NCBI GenBank assembly: GCA_040218875.1
Contig: JAVJQP010000044.1
Reading direction: 5' to 3' (one strand)
Source: Coleofasciculus sp937127375
GTDB taxonomy: Bacteria; Cyanobacteriota; Cyanobacteriia; Cyanobacteriales; Coleofasciculaceae
Length of the DNA stretch: 64,000 nucleotides
Shown here piece after piece: positions 8,124 to 17,096 of the stretch; position 1 is the first letter of the stretch, and each line of letters begins with the position of its first letter. The notes below the pieces were generated by a model. That model made no database searches. It saw nothing but the letters and a program-made list of their open reading frames with translations, and had not been told where the DNA came from. Made by a program: the position numbers and the translations under genes.

Positions 8124-9426
8124 CTACGGGGTGAACTAGCTGGAGAATCGCTAACGCCGCGCGATCGCATACACCAACTTCCCCCAATAATTGACGCATT
8201 TGTTGATAATTAGTCAGGGTTTGTTGACGTTTCTGGGGATTAAATAACAGTTCCATTGCTTCTCGAACTAGGTTTTCTGGCGTCGCATTGTCTTGCAATA
8301 ACTCTGGCACAATTGAACGCATCACCACTAAGTTTGGGGGTGACATGAAAGGAATGGAAAAATTGAGGAAAGTACGGGCAATCCAGTAGGTTAACGGACT
8401 GACGCGATAAAATACGACTTGCGGAACATTCAGCAGCGCTAATTCCAAATTTACTGTACCGGATTTGGTAATCGCTAAATCAGCAGCAGCCAGTACATGC
8501 TCAGTCTTTTCTGTCACTAACGTCGCCTGAAGTCCATAGTCTTTTATCGCTTTTTCAATCGGTTGGCGATAGGCTTTATGAGATAGAGGAATCCAAAAGA
8601 TTTGTCCTTTGTCATTCGTCCTTTGCCCTCCAGCTCCCCCAGCTTCCCCAGCTTCCCCAGCTTCCCCAGCTCCCCCAGCTCCCCCAGCTTCCCCAGCTCC
8701 CCCAGCTTCCCCAGCTTCCCCAGCTTCCCCAGCTTCCCCTAATAACTTCCCCTGAAGCTGCTGGGCGGCGGAAAAGATAATCGGCATCATATATTTGATT
8801 TCTTGATGTCTGGAGGCGGGTAAAAGTGCGATCGCGGTTTGATCGGGTTTAATCCCTAGCGCCGCTCTAGCTTGTTCACGACTGGGATAGGATTGGATGC
8901 GATCAACTAGGGGATGACCTACCCAATGAACCGATGCGCCCTTTTCTTCAAAGTAACGGGCTTCTTCGGGAAATATAGCTAACAGTTTGTTCGTCATTTC
9001 CACAATTGTGGATGTATCCCGGGGAGAGAGTGACCAAACCCATTCTTGGGGGGCGATGTAATACACCACAGGAACTTGGGGAAGCTGACGCTGAATAAAT
9101 TTGCCAATACCGAGATTGGGTCCCATATAGTCAATCAGGACTACCAAATCTGGGGGATTGTGCTTAAGGTATTGTTTGGCGCGACGCTGGATGGTTAAGG
9201 TTGGCAGAAGAAATGGCAAAGATTCTAATAGTCCGACTGAGCCAATACCCGTCGTATTTCCTAATAATGTAGCACCCGCACGCGCCATTTTTCCGCCGCC
9301 TAATGCTACAATGTTTAAATCTATTCCTTGTTGCTTGGCTTGCTGTTTCAGGGCATCAATTAACATTGCTCCTTGCAAATCACCAGAGACTTCACCCGTA
9401 CTGATAAAAATTGTTTTTTTAGTCAT
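8116..9426 (-). CDS. lpxB: Lipid-A-disaccharide synthase
   Basis: LpxB joins UDP-2,3-diacylglucosamine and lipid X to form the lipid A disaccharide at the inner membrane. The N-terminus (FISTGEVSGDLQGA), the central YYIAPQEWVWS block and the C-terminal donor site (ITKSGTVNLELAL...PQVVFYR) are typical. At 436 residues it is ~45 longer than usual. The excess is residues ~230-275, a Gly/Glu/Ala tract (GEAGEAGEAG...) plus RTNDKGQ, encoded by 9-bp tandem repeats and a heptamer repeat (8602-8739). This sits between the LLPASRHQEI region and FWIPLSHKAY, so it probably forms a surface loop. It is the last gene of the bamA-lpxC-fabZ-lpxA-lpxB series. The stop codon lies in a dispersed repeat. Confidence 0.93.
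   Translation of the reverse strand: MTKKTIFISTGEVSGDLQGAMLIDALKQQAKQQGIDLNIVALGGGKMARAGATLLGNTTGIGSVGLLESLPFLLPTLTIQRRAKQYLKHNPPDLVVLIDYMGPNLGIGKFIQRQLPQVPVVYYIAPQEWVWSLSPRDTSTIVEMTNKLLAIFPEEARYFEEKGASVHWVGHPLVDRIQSYPSREQARAALGIKPDQTAIALLPASRHQEIKYMMPIIFSAAQQLQGKLLGEAGEAGEAGEAGGAGEAGGAGGAGEAGEAGEAGGAGGQRTNDKGQIFWIPLSHKAYRQPIEKAIKDYGLQATLVTEKTEHVLAAADLAITKSGTVNLELALLNVPQVVFYRVSPLTYWIARTFLNFSIPFMSPPNLVVMRSIVPELLQDNATPENLVREAMELLFNPQKRQQTLTNYQQMRQLLGEVGVCDRAALAILQLVHPVGS
8602..8739. repeat. In-frame 9-bp tandem repeat insertion within lpxB
   Basis: On the plus strand the segment runs as CAGCTTCCC/CAGCTCCCC 9-mers, about a dozen copies, next to a TTTGTC(ATTCGTC)CTTTG heptamer-type repeat. It encodes about 46 extra residues in LpxB. 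Related CAGCTTCCCC and AGCTGGGGGAG pieces occur in intergenic DNA at 36306-36360 and near 48853, so this looks like an intergenic repeat that entered the gene. Confidence 0.8.
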
Positions 9427-9520
9427 TCGTCAAAACACTGATTTCACGGATTTATGGGAGAGAGTGGGGGAGGGAAGTGATAGGTTAGTTACACTGATTA
9501 CAAAAATGCTTCGCTTTTGT

Positions 9521-9600
9521 TGTATGGAAGGGGGAGAATTCAAAGCCTCTCTCCTTGTAGGAGAGAGGTTTGGAGAGAGGTTTTCCCGATTCCATGAAAA
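9521..9600. repeat. AAGCCTCTCTCC dispersed repeat, copy 1
   Basis: A block with GAATTCAAAGCCTCTCTCCT, AGGAGAGAGGTTTGGAGAG and AGGTTTTCC between lpxB and lpxA. A close copy lies at 27190-27255, next to the end of the haemagglutinin-like gene. CTCTCTCCTnGnAGGAGAGAG is a hairpin. Confidence 0.7.
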
Positions 9601-9619
9601 GTAAGGTCATTCAGTTGGG

Positions 9620-10447
9620 TTAACACTTCTCCGTTTCATGACTATGATGAAAACGACGACCTGGAATCGAACCACGCCGCCCAGGTAATTGCGATCGCTC
9701 TAAGAATAGGCGTAGGTGCTGTACCTGTTCATGCTCAGATATTCGATGCAGTTCTTCTACGGCTTGATTGAAGGTGTAATCAGAGCGATAGAGTGTCTGA
9801 AATGCCTTTTTTAAGTCTCCCAGAGACTCGCCGTTAATTCCCGCTCTTTTGAGACCAACTAAATTGAGCGATCGCACTCGTGCGGGGTTGCCTTCAACTA
9901 ACATATAAGGGGGTACATCTCGGTCAATGCGACTCATTCCGCCAACCATTGCCAGACGCCCAATGTGGACAAATTGATGAATGCCTAAAACACCACCAAT
10001 GGTTGCTTTTGTTTCAATATGAACATGACCTGCTAAGGCGACTCCATTGGCGATAATCACTGAGTCTTCTAACACGCAATTGTGAGCAACGTGAACATAA
10101 GCCATCAACAAATTGCGATCGCCAATCACTGTGGCTTCTCCTGCACCCGTTGCTCGGTTAATGGTGACATATTCCCGAATCCGATTATCATCACCAATCC
10201 TCACCCAACTTGGTGCGCCATCATATTTTAAATCTTGCGGTTCTAAGCCAATAGCAGCCCCAGGAAAGATTTGGTTTCTCGCGCCAATTTCCGTCGGTCC
10301 TTCTAGAACCGCGTGAGCGCCAATCTTCGTCTGTGAACCCACTTTTACATTATCGCCAATGACCGCATAAGCACCAATTTGAACTGTCGGATGGAGTTGG
10401 GCACCAGGGTGGATTACAGCAGTAGGATGAATCAGTGTTGTTGCCAT
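9620..10447 (-). CDS. lpxA: UDP-N-acetylglucosamine acyltransferase
   Basis: LpxA transfers the first acyl chain from acyl-ACP to UDP-GlcNAc, the first step of lipid A synthesis, in the cytosol. The 275-residue protein has the left-handed beta-helix hexapeptide pattern (IHPTAVIHPGAQLHPTVQIGAYAVIG...). It also has the AYVHVAHNCVLED segment with the expected active-site His, and the GGMSRIDRDVPPYMLVEGNPARVRSLNLVGLKR block that marks LpxA. The C-terminal helical domain is present. It lies between fabZ and lpxB on the same strand. Confidence 0.95.
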   Translation of the reverse strand: MATTLIHPTAVIHPGAQLHPTVQIGAYAVIGDNVKVGSQTKIGAHAVLEGPTEIGARNQIFPGAAIGLEPQDLKYDGAPSWVRIGDDNRIREYVTINRATGAGEATVIGDRNLLMAYVHVAHNCVLEDSVIIANGVALAGHVHIETKATIGGVLGIHQFVHIGRLAMVGGMSRIDRDVPPYMLVEGNPARVRSLNLVGLKRAGINGESLGDLKKAFQTLYRSDYTFNQAVEELHRISEHEQVQHLRLFLERSQLPGRRGSIPGRRFHHSHETEKC

Positions 10448-10755
10448 ATAGCGATCCTATTTGAGTGGTGAACAGGCTGGTAAGTAGGTGAGGTTTGTCA
10501 TTTGTCATTTGTCATTGGTCATATCACGGCAAATCACCCATGATAATAATTTATCCGCGTCTGGAGCGTCAGTACTAATTATGGGTATTCAAGCGGACAT
10601 ACTAAATTTGGGTGAGTCGTAGGATTAAATGTAAGGGTAAGCGATCGCAGAAATTTCAGGTATAATCATTTATACCGACGTCTCTCTATTTTTAAGTGCG
10701 ACAGGATAAGGAATCCGGGAGCGCTAACCCTAATTCGGGATAGCGCCTGTGGGAT
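10448..10755. other. Intergenic region between fabZ and lpxA
   Basis: About 300 bases without a gene. It contains a short heptamer array (GTCATTT type, 10497-10522) and one GCGATCGC. No clear promoter or terminator stands out. Confidence 0.6.
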
Positions 10756-11268
10756 TTATTCGACTAGAGAAAACATCAATTCCCCTTCTGCAACTCGCTG
10801 ATCGTCAACGACTGCACGAGCTTGCATCTTTCCAAAACGACGGCGTTTGACGGAGACGAGTTCCGTTGTCATGATCAGTTGATCGCCAGGTACGACAGGA
10901 CGACGAAAGCGAACTTTGTCAATTCCGGCAAAAACAAATAAAGCGTCATCTACATCAGCCATCTGTTTCAAAACAATGCCACCAACTTGAGCCATTGCTT
11001 CGACAATCATCACTCCCGGCATCATCGGGCGTCCTGGAAAATGTCCTTGGAAATAGGGTTCATTAAACGTGACATTCTTGATACCAACCGCTAGCTTTCC
11101 CGGAACATATTCAATAATGCGGTCAACTAAGGCAAACGGATAACGATGGGGGAGGATTTTATGAATGTCTTCAACCGTGAAAACTGTTTTGGTTGATGAC
11201 TCAGACTGAGTGGGGTTGGCATTATCAGTGGAATCATCGTGAGTGTTAACGTCAATCAAGGTAGACAT
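10756..11268 (-). CDS. fabZ: 3-hydroxyacyl-ACP dehydratase
   Basis: FabZ removes water from 3-hydroxyacyl-ACP during fatty-acid elongation, giving trans-2-enoyl-ACP. The hot-dog fold motif is clear: LPHRYPFALVDRI with the catalytic His, then QGHFPGRPMMPGVMIVEAMAQ with the catalytic Glu. The first ~28 residues are a polar, low-complexity extension, so a later start cannot be excluded. Its place between lpxC and lpxA couples acyl-chain supply to lipid A synthesis. Confidence 0.95.
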   Translation of the reverse strand: MSTLIDVNTHDDSTDNANPTQSESSTKTVFTVEDIHKILPHRYPFALVDRIIEYVPGKLAVGIKNVTFNEPYFQGHFPGRPMMPGVMIVEAMAQVGGIVLKQMADVDDALFVFAGIDKVRFRRPVVPGDQLIMTTELVSVKRRRFGKMQARAVVDDQRVAEGELMFSLVE

Positions 11269-11435
11269 GAGTAAATTAGGGTAAAAATGAGTACCGATGA
11301 GCAGGGAGCAGTGATCAGTTAAGTGAATCGGTCAACTCATCCAGAGTTCAAGCTGATTGAATACTGATCACTTATTTTCCCGTGCTGCACAAGGAACTTG
11401 GATGAGCTAGTGTTCAGTTGAGTTGCCAGTTGTGA

Positions 11436-12365
11436 TCAATTGCCAATGACGGCTGATGATTGACGACTGACATCCCAAGCGCCGATTTGTCGAGCCAGTA
11501 ATCTCGCCAATTGAATATGCAGATTGTGACTGGCTTTGTAGGCGAGGAAGTGAGCGACAGGAAATTTCCCCAATAAACTCAAATCCCCTACTAAATCTAA
11601 AAGTTTATGACGCACTGGCTCATTTGAAAATCGCAAGGGAGGATTCAACCATCCTTGATCACCGCAAACTAAGGCATTTTCCAAGCTACCGCCTTTAATT
11701 AAACCGCGATCGCGTAATTGGTCAACCTGATTGGCTAAACCAAAGGTTCGTGCTGGTGCGATCGCGTCAGCAAAATGCTCCTGTTCCGGTGTCCAGCTAT
11801 ACCATTGATTGCCGATGGCTGGGTTCTCAAAATCAATGCCGTAGGTAAATCGAGTCATCGGTGCGGGTAAGGCGGCGACAAAGACATCGTCTCGACAAAC
11901 CCAGATGGGTTCCCCAACAAACATCGGGGAAGCCAGAGGAGATAGATTAGACGAGTTTTGGGGAAGTTCACTCTCCACAATCCCTACCTCCTGAATGGCT
12001 TTCACCCAAGCCAGCGCCGAACCATCCAACAGGGGAAGTTCTGATCCGTCAATTTCAATACAAGCATCGTCCACTCCACTCCCGGCGAGGGCGGCGAGTA
12101 GGTGTTCTACTGTCCCTACTGTTACCTCTGAGTCGGAGAAATTGGCAGAATTCTCACCGTTTCCTGCCCTCAACTGAGTCGAAAGCATCGTAGTAGAGAC
12201 AGCCTCCACTCGCGCTGGAATCACAGGCATCCCTGGCAGGTCAACTCGGACAAAATAACGTCCCGTCCGGGCTACAGCAGGCAAGACGCGAACAGTGGTA
12301 GTGATCCCACTGTGCAATCCGATACCTGATCGTTCAAAATTAGCACCCAAGGTATAGTTTGTCAT
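11436..12365 (-). CDS. lpxC: UDP-3-O-acyl-N-acetylglucosamine deacetylase
   Basis: LpxC is the zinc-dependent deacetylase that commits precursor to lipid A. The 309-residue protein has GIGLHSG at the start, VGTVEHLLAALAGSGVDD with a zinc-binding His, and RHKLLDLVGDLSLLG with the HKxxD zinc/catalytic motif. The C-terminal HNLHIQLARLL is also typical. The ATG at 12363-12365 lies within a GTCATTC/T heptamer array (12361-12407), giving an N-terminal MTNY. It sits between bamA and fabZ. Confidence 0.94.
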   Translation of the reverse strand: MTNYTLGANFERSGIGLHSGITTTVRVLPAVARTGRYFVRVDLPGMPVIPARVEAVSTTMLSTQLRAGNGENSANFSDSEVTVGTVEHLLAALAGSGVDDACIEIDGSELPLLDGSALAWVKAIQEVGIVESELPQNSSNLSPLASPMFVGEPIWVCRDDVFVAALPAPMTRFTYGIDFENPAIGNQWYSWTPEQEHFADAIAPARTFGLANQVDQLRDRGLIKGGSLENALVCGDQGWLNPPLRFSNEPVRHKLLDLVGDLSLLGKFPVAHFLAYKASHNLHIQLARLLARQIGAWDVSRQSSAVIGN

Positions 12366-12407
12366 TTGTCATTCGTCTTATGTCATTCGTCATTCGTCAT
12401 TCGTCAT
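12361..12407. repeat. GTCATTC heptamer array covering the lpxC start
   Basis: About six tandem copies of GTCATT(C/T) and variants (one GTCTTAT). On the minus strand the unit reads GAATGAC and supplies the lpxC start codon. The same heptamer is at 10497-10522, 20513-20546 (inverted) and 31809-31860. Confidence 0.85.
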
Positions 12408-12447
12408 GGGGGAACTGTTGTTTGGGAAAGTGAGACAGTTTTGTGTA

Positions 12448-12505
12448 GGGGCGGGTTTCACTACTATCGTTTCTTATCTAACCCAGATACAACTAAACCC
12501 GCCCC
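12448..12505. repeat. GGGGCGGG palindromic element, copy 3
   Basis: GGGGCGGGTTTCACTACTAT to CTAAACCCGCCCC, lying between the end of bamA and the start of lpxC. It is in the opposite orientation to copies 1 and 2. Confidence 0.75.
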
Positions 12506-12530
12506 GACTAAGAGAGTAAAAACTAGTTCA

Positions 12531-15218
12531 TTAAAAGCGTTCTCCAATACCGAAATGGAGACGGCTGTCTCCTTCATCATTAAACCCATAATCCACACGA
12601 ATCGGACCCAGGGGAGATTGGACTCGGATACCAATCCCGACACCAACGCCGGTGCCGGGTTTATCGCGAACTACAGCAGGTTCACCGGGTACATCATCAC
12701 CTGTACCTAAATCGCTGGCAAAGTCAACAAATAAAGCACCGCCGACTACAGAGATAATTGGAAAACGGTATTCTGCAGTGGCTTGAATAAAGCTGCGACC
12801 TGAACCCACTTCTCCCTCATCGTAACCGCGCACTGAGTTACTACCACCGAGGGAAAAGGCTTCGTAGGGGGGTAAGTCTCCGAGCGCGGTTCCAGCTTGC
12901 ACGTTAAAGGCGAGGGCTTCGGCTCCTTCACTGAAATTGGTAAATTCTACGGGGAGATAGTAACTGTAACTCCCGCGCAGGCGACTGAGAAAGATACTCC
13001 CTTGACCAATAGGAATCGTCTGTTCAACGCCGAATCTGAGCAGAGAACCACTCGTGGGTCGTAGGGGATTATTTCGGCGATCGCGCACCGCCCCCAGTTG
13101 CAGGGTAAACAGGTCATCTTTCCCGTCACCACTGAAGCTTAAATCGTTTCCGAGTTCATCCTCTGCAGTCAGGTCACCATCAGAGTCTCGAATCGACACA
13201 TTTTGAAATTCAAATCCGGCTGATGCTGTCCATTCGGAACGGCTATAGAGATCGCGGGATAAGGGACGAGTAAAATTAATTCCACCCCCTGTACGCACCA
13301 CACGGGGGCGATCGCCATTGGGGAGTTCGACTTCAGGATCACCGCCGTCGAAAATCAGAGAAATCGAGCGGCGTCGGAAAGCATTCACAGTATAGGACGT
13401 GCGGAAGGGATCACCAGCAATCCAGGGGTCTGTAAAGCGAAGGTCAAACAGCAGGGCGCGTTCTCCCACCTGAAATTCTGCCCCTAGGGTTTGGTTATTG
13501 CCACCAAGGTTTTGTTGCTGATAGCTAACCGTACCAAATAAGCCACTGGCGGAGCTAACTCCCGCCCCAGCCGCCAGGGAGCCTGTGTTTTTCTCAATCA
13601 CATCGACTACCACCACAACTCGACGGGGGTCAGTTCCGGGAGCAAAGGAGAGGCGCACGTCATCAAAAAGTCCGAGACCAAAAACACGTCGCAAATCCCG
13701 TTCAGCAATTTGGCGGTTAAATACATCACCCTCATCCAATTGCATCTCTCGCGTAATGATAAAGGGACGGGTACGCCCGCCAATGGGTTCATCCGCTGCC
13801 GTGAGTAAGCGAATTTGCTCACCTTCGTCATTCAGGATGGGTTCTCCCTCTTCATCAAGATAGCGGACGGCAATCTCTTCAATCACACCTTCTGCCACAG
13901 TCACAGTGACAATGCCATCATCATTCACATCTGAGGCATCAACCACTTGAGCCAGGTCATATCCTTCTTCTTGATACCAGTCGTTTAACCGTTGAATGCC
14001 TTGTTGTAGGTCATTCAGGTTAAGAATCTCACCATATTGCTCTTGGAATATCTGATCAACCACCTCTTGAGGTAGAACCCGCGCTTCGGCTGCTGGGGGA
14101 ACCGTATTCACCGCCACCTGACGCAGTACGGGGTTAGGTTCGACCACAAAGGTAATCCGCACACCCAAGGGAGTATCTTCGGGTACAACGTCTACACTTC
14201 TGAAGAAACCTGTGGCAAAGACGGCATTCACATCTTGCTGTAACTGAGAGCGCGTGGTTGCTAATCCGGGTCGGGTGCTAATCGCTCGAAAAATCTCGTT
14301 TTCCAGTGGCTCTTGGGGTCCGGTGTAATCCTGAAAGTCAATGACGACTTCTGAGACCAGGACTCGTGGTTCTGGCTGATTGGCGGGCGGCGTTGGCGCG
14401 TCAGTTGGGGGAACTTGAACTTGGGCAATGAGCGGCGGCGTTGGCGTCACCGTTGGCGTTGCTATGGCATGAAGGGCTAGATGATTTAGGGTTGTAGGGT
14501 TAATCGGTGTTAATTTTGTCGAATTGACCTGAATCGGCGGGGTGGTTGATTCTGCCTCATTTCTAGGGTTATCTTTTGCCAATTCGCTGGTTTCTGTTGT
14601 CGTTTCGTCAATAACTTGAGCGAATCGAGGAGAATGAATAGCCTGGTGATGAACTCCTCCATGATTTGTGGGTTTGACCAATGGTAATGGCGTTGAACCC
14701 AGCTCAATTTGATGAGTAGCTGGATTTTCCTGAATCGTCTCGGAGGTCGATTCTGTCTCACCTCTAGGACTATTTGTAGCTGATTCGGTCGTTTCTATTG
14801 GAGGTTCGTCAATGACTTGAGCGAACCGAGGAGAAGAAACAGCTTGGTGATGAACTCCCCCATGATTTGTGGGTTTGACCAATGGTAATGGCGTTGAACC
14901 CAGCTCAATTTGATGAGTAGCTGGATTTTCCTGAATTGGCTCGGAGGTCGATTCTGTCTCACTTCTAGGACTGTCTGTTGCCGATTCAGTCGTTTCTACT
15001 GCGGTTTGATCGAGTGCTTCACTCAGCCAATTTTGAGTAGTTGTTCCGTCGGGGTGTTCTGGCGTCCCGGTTTTCTCATGTTCTCTTAACCTATCCCGTT
15101 GACTAGGTTCAAAGTCCCGGATAGGTTGGTCAGTCGTTTGCCCATGGCTAGGGGAGTTGGATAAACCAATGCTAGCCGTTACAGCGAGAATTGCCGTTAA
15201 TAAAGGAGATAAGCGCAT
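12531..15218 (-). CDS. bamA: Outer-membrane assembly factor BamA (Omp85)
   Basis: This protein inserts beta-barrel proteins into the outer membrane. I choose the ATG of MRLSPLLTAILAVTASIGLS (15218) because it starts a clear signal peptide; the frame is open to 15263. A Pro/Thr-rich periplasmic extension of ~250 residues comes first and carries two near-identical 67-residue repeats (HQIELGSTPLPLVKPTNHGG). POTRA domains follow (VSEVVIDFQDYTG...; RPFIITREMQLDEGDVFNRQ). The C-terminal 16-strand barrel contains GGSNSVRGYDEGEVG and VQSPLGPIRVDYGF, and ends in Phe (LHFGIGERF), the expected barrel signal. It is upstream of lpxC on the same strand, as in other cyanobacteria. Confidence 0.93.
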   Translation of the reverse strand: MRLSPLLTAILAVTASIGLSNSPSHGQTTDQPIRDFEPSQRDRLREHEKTGTPEHPDGTTTQNWLSEALDQTAVETTESATDSPRSETESTSEPIQENPATHQIELGSTPLPLVKPTNHGGVHHQAVSSPRFAQVIDEPPIETTESATNSPRGETESTSETIQENPATHQIELGSTPLPLVKPTNHGGVHHQAIHSPRFAQVIDETTTETSELAKDNPRNEAESTTPPIQVNSTKLTPINPTTLNHLALHAIATPTVTPTPPLIAQVQVPPTDAPTPPANQPEPRVLVSEVVIDFQDYTGPQEPLENEIFRAISTRPGLATTRSQLQQDVNAVFATGFFRSVDVVPEDTPLGVRITFVVEPNPVLRQVAVNTVPPAAEARVLPQEVVDQIFQEQYGEILNLNDLQQGIQRLNDWYQEEGYDLAQVVDASDVNDDGIVTVTVAEGVIEEIAVRYLDEEGEPILNDEGEQIRLLTAADEPIGGRTRPFIITREMQLDEGDVFNRQIAERDLRRVFGLGLFDDVRLSFAPGTDPRRVVVVVDVIEKNTGSLAAGAGVSSASGLFGTVSYQQQNLGGNNQTLGAEFQVGERALLFDLRFTDPWIAGDPFRTSYTVNAFRRRSISLIFDGGDPEVELPNGDRPRVVRTGGGINFTRPLSRDLYSRSEWTASAGFEFQNVSIRDSDGDLTAEDELGNDLSFSGDGKDDLFTLQLGAVRDRRNNPLRPTSGSLLRFGVEQTIPIGQGSIFLSRLRGSYSYYLPVEFTNFSEGAEALAFNVQAGTALGDLPPYEAFSLGGSNSVRGYDEGEVGSGRSFIQATAEYRFPIISVVGGALFVDFASDLGTGDDVPGEPAVVRDKPGTGVGVGIGIRVQSPLGPIRVDYGFNDEGDSRLHFGIGERF
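14600..15005 (-). repeat. 201-bp tandem duplication in the 5' part of bamA
   Basis: Two consecutive units of 67 codons encode ETTESAT(D/N)SPR(S/G)ETESTSE and HQIELGSTPLPLVKPTNHGG, then RFAQVIDE. A third, degenerate partial unit follows in the protein (ETSELAKDNPRNEAESTT). The near identity of units 1 and 2 indicates a recent duplication. Confidence 0.8.
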
Positions 15219-15548
15219 GATCCTCAGATTTTTTGACACGTCCACACACCACGTTGATTGCAAGGGTTGCGATCAGCTTTTATCCGTTGTTCACTGCTTG
15301 TTATTCAGTTGAGCGATCGCCTACTGAACAAGCTTGATTAAGTTGACTTAGGAGCTGACCTCGAGTTGCTTTAAACTTAAGATGTCATCATTTAACTGAT
15401 AAAGGACAAAATACCAGGATTTTCATCACCTCGCTTACTCTGAAGCCATTAAGTCCCCCTAGCACGGCTTGGCTTCCCATACCCACCCGTTAACCAGCAC
15501 AGAAAAAAGCAGACCTCATAAACTTTACAGCTTTCTGTCCTCTGCCTT
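15219..15548. other. Intergenic region between purC and bamA
   Basis: No gene is seen in about 330 bases. The region should carry the bamA promoter on the minus strand, but no confident -35/-10 pair can be assigned. One GCGATCGC is present. Confidence 0.5.
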
Positions 15549-16283
15549 CTACTTTCTGCTGTCTTGGGCTAGCACTCGCTCTAGAACTTGCTGATAGGCT
15601 TGTTCAACCTGTCCGAGATCCCGACGAAAGCGGTCTTTGTCCATGACGCGCTGTTGGGGATCAGTTTCTGCTTGGTTCCACAGACGACAGGTATCGGGGC
15701 TAATTTCATCGGCTAAGAGCAACTGTTGGTTGGTATCAATGCCGAATTCTAGCTTAAAGTCCACTAGGGTAATACCGCAGCTTTGGAAAAAGGCGGTGAG
15801 ACTCTGGTTAACTTGTAATGCTAGTTGTTCTAGCTGGTTAAGTTGGTCGGGTGTTGCCAGTTCTAGGAGTAATAAGCGATCGCGAGTGAGCAAGGGATCT
15901 CCTAATTCGTCCTTCTTATAGTAGAATTCCACCAAGGGTTTGGGCAGGACTTTGCCCAGCTCTAATCCAGTTTGTTGACACAGACTCCCTGCGGCAATGT
16001 TCCTGACTACAACTTCCACGGGCAAGATTGTCACCCGCTTGACGCGCATCTGGTTGGGGGTGGGACAGTCGATGAAATGGGTACGAATGCCTTCAGATTC
16101 CAGAAACTTAAACAAGTGAGCCGCGATCGCGCAATTCATTTCGCCTTTACCGACGATTTGACCTCGCTTTTGGGCATTAAAGGCAGTCGCATCATCTTTG
16201 TAGATGCTTAGGAGAATCTCTGGATCTTCCGTCGGATAAAGGATTTTGGCTTTGCCTTCGTAAAGTTTTTGCGGTTGAGACAT
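15549..16283 (-). CDS. purC: Phosphoribosylaminoimidazole-succinocarboxamide synthase
   Basis: PurC (SAICAR synthase) joins CAIR and aspartate with ATP in purine synthesis. The 244-residue protein starts with QKLYEGKAKILYPTEDPE, the conserved nucleotide-binding loop. It continues with VEVVVRNIAAGSLCQQTGLELG, VDFKLEFG and LLADEISPDTCRLW, all characteristic. The length is normal for the bacterial monofunctional enzyme. It is followed on the same strand by bamA. Confidence 0.96.
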   Translation of the reverse strand: MSQPQKLYEGKAKILYPTEDPEILLSIYKDDATAFNAQKRGQIVGKGEMNCAIAAHLFKFLESEGIRTHFIDCPTPNQMRVKRVTILPVEVVVRNIAAGSLCQQTGLELGKVLPKPLVEFYYKKDELGDPLLTRDRLLLLELATPDQLNQLEQLALQVNQSLTAFFQSCGITLVDFKLEFGIDTNQQLLLADEISPDTCRLWNQAETDPQQRVMDKDRFRRDLGQVEQAYQQVLERVLAQDSRK

Positions 16284-16838
16284 GATCAGAGTTGGCTCGA
16301 TAGATTCATTGAATCAGGATAGTGCAGTAGGGGTTTGGTGACCAAACCCCCACTTCAGGCTGTCCCCCAGGGCGATGCTGGGTAGTTGAGGTCAAATTCA
16401 CTACAATAGTAGATGGTGGGAGTCTAAAAAATTTGTACCATTAATTATTCTGAGTCAGATGAGGATGGCAAACCTCTTAGACACTGGCCTTAGTATTCCG
16501 AGAAACCGGGTTTCTCATGAGGATAACCACGAAATATCAAGCTTTCACCCCAAGAAACCTGGTTTCTTGACCGATGTCCTAGTACCCATCCGTGAGGCGT
16601 TGACTTCTGAGTAGTGACCTGTGATCCACTTCGCTGCCAGATTTTTCCGGGTTAAATGTATCTGATGGGAAACTTGCGCCGCGTTAGTCTAGTGCAAGAA
16701 TGCAGAAATCACTGAACAGCTAATATCTCCCCCAGCTTCATCGTATCTACGAAACTGCTCAAGTATTTCCGCAGCACTGCACTAGGGGGAAATTAGATTG
16801 TAGTTTATCGACAATAACTTTTATCAAAGGAGATCCAA
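16284..16838. other. Intergenic region with an AAACCGGGTTTC repeat
   Basis: No gene is seen. At 16490-16585 there is a block with TATTCCGAGAAACCGGGTTT, CTCATGAGGATAACCACG, AAATATCAAGCTTTCACC and TTTCTTGACCGATGTCC. A close copy occurs at 46678-46768 after the DUF1830 gene. The rest holds no recognisable motif. Confidence 0.65.
16490..16585. repeat. GAAACCGGGTTTC dispersed element, copy 1
   Basis: About 90 bp with GAGAAACCGGGTTTCTC near one end and AAGAAACCTGGTTTCTTGACCGATGTCCTA near the other, making terminal palindromes. The second copy is at 46678-46768. The size and terminal symmetry fit a small non-autonomous repeat. Confidence 0.7.
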
Positions 16839-17096
16839 ATGACCGATAGAGATGAGTTTTTATATCCACGCAGTCGCTATTACGGCGATGTCAAACCAGA
16901 AAATTTAGTGTTTAATGCTAATTTACAGGAATTCGCGCAAAAGGTAAACTATATTTGCAACTTAGAAACCGCAGGTAAAGTTGCACCCGAAGCTGCCTAT
17001 AAACAAATTAAAGAGTTGTGGCATAATTTGAGACAAAGTAAACAAGAACTGGCAGTTGGTCAGCATCCTTTACGTGGGGATGACAGGGAGAAATAA
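16839..17096 (+). CDS. Small conserved cyanobacterial protein (DUF7219-like)
   Basis: An 85-residue hydrophilic protein with a strong ribosome-binding site (AAAGGAGATCCAAATG). The sequence DEFLYPRSRYYGDVKPENLVFNANLQEF...ISNLETGGK-type helix...ELWHNLRQSKQEL resembles small cyanobacterial proteins filed under DUF7219; that assignment is from memory and moderate. It has no membrane segment or Cys pair and is mainly helical. The function is unknown. It stands alone, with a GGGCGACCC palindrome just after the stop. Confidence 0.75.
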   Translation: MTDRDEFLYPRSRYYGDVKPENLVFNANLQEFAQKVNYICNLETAGKVAPEAAYKQIKELWHNLRQSKQELAVGQHPLRGDDREK

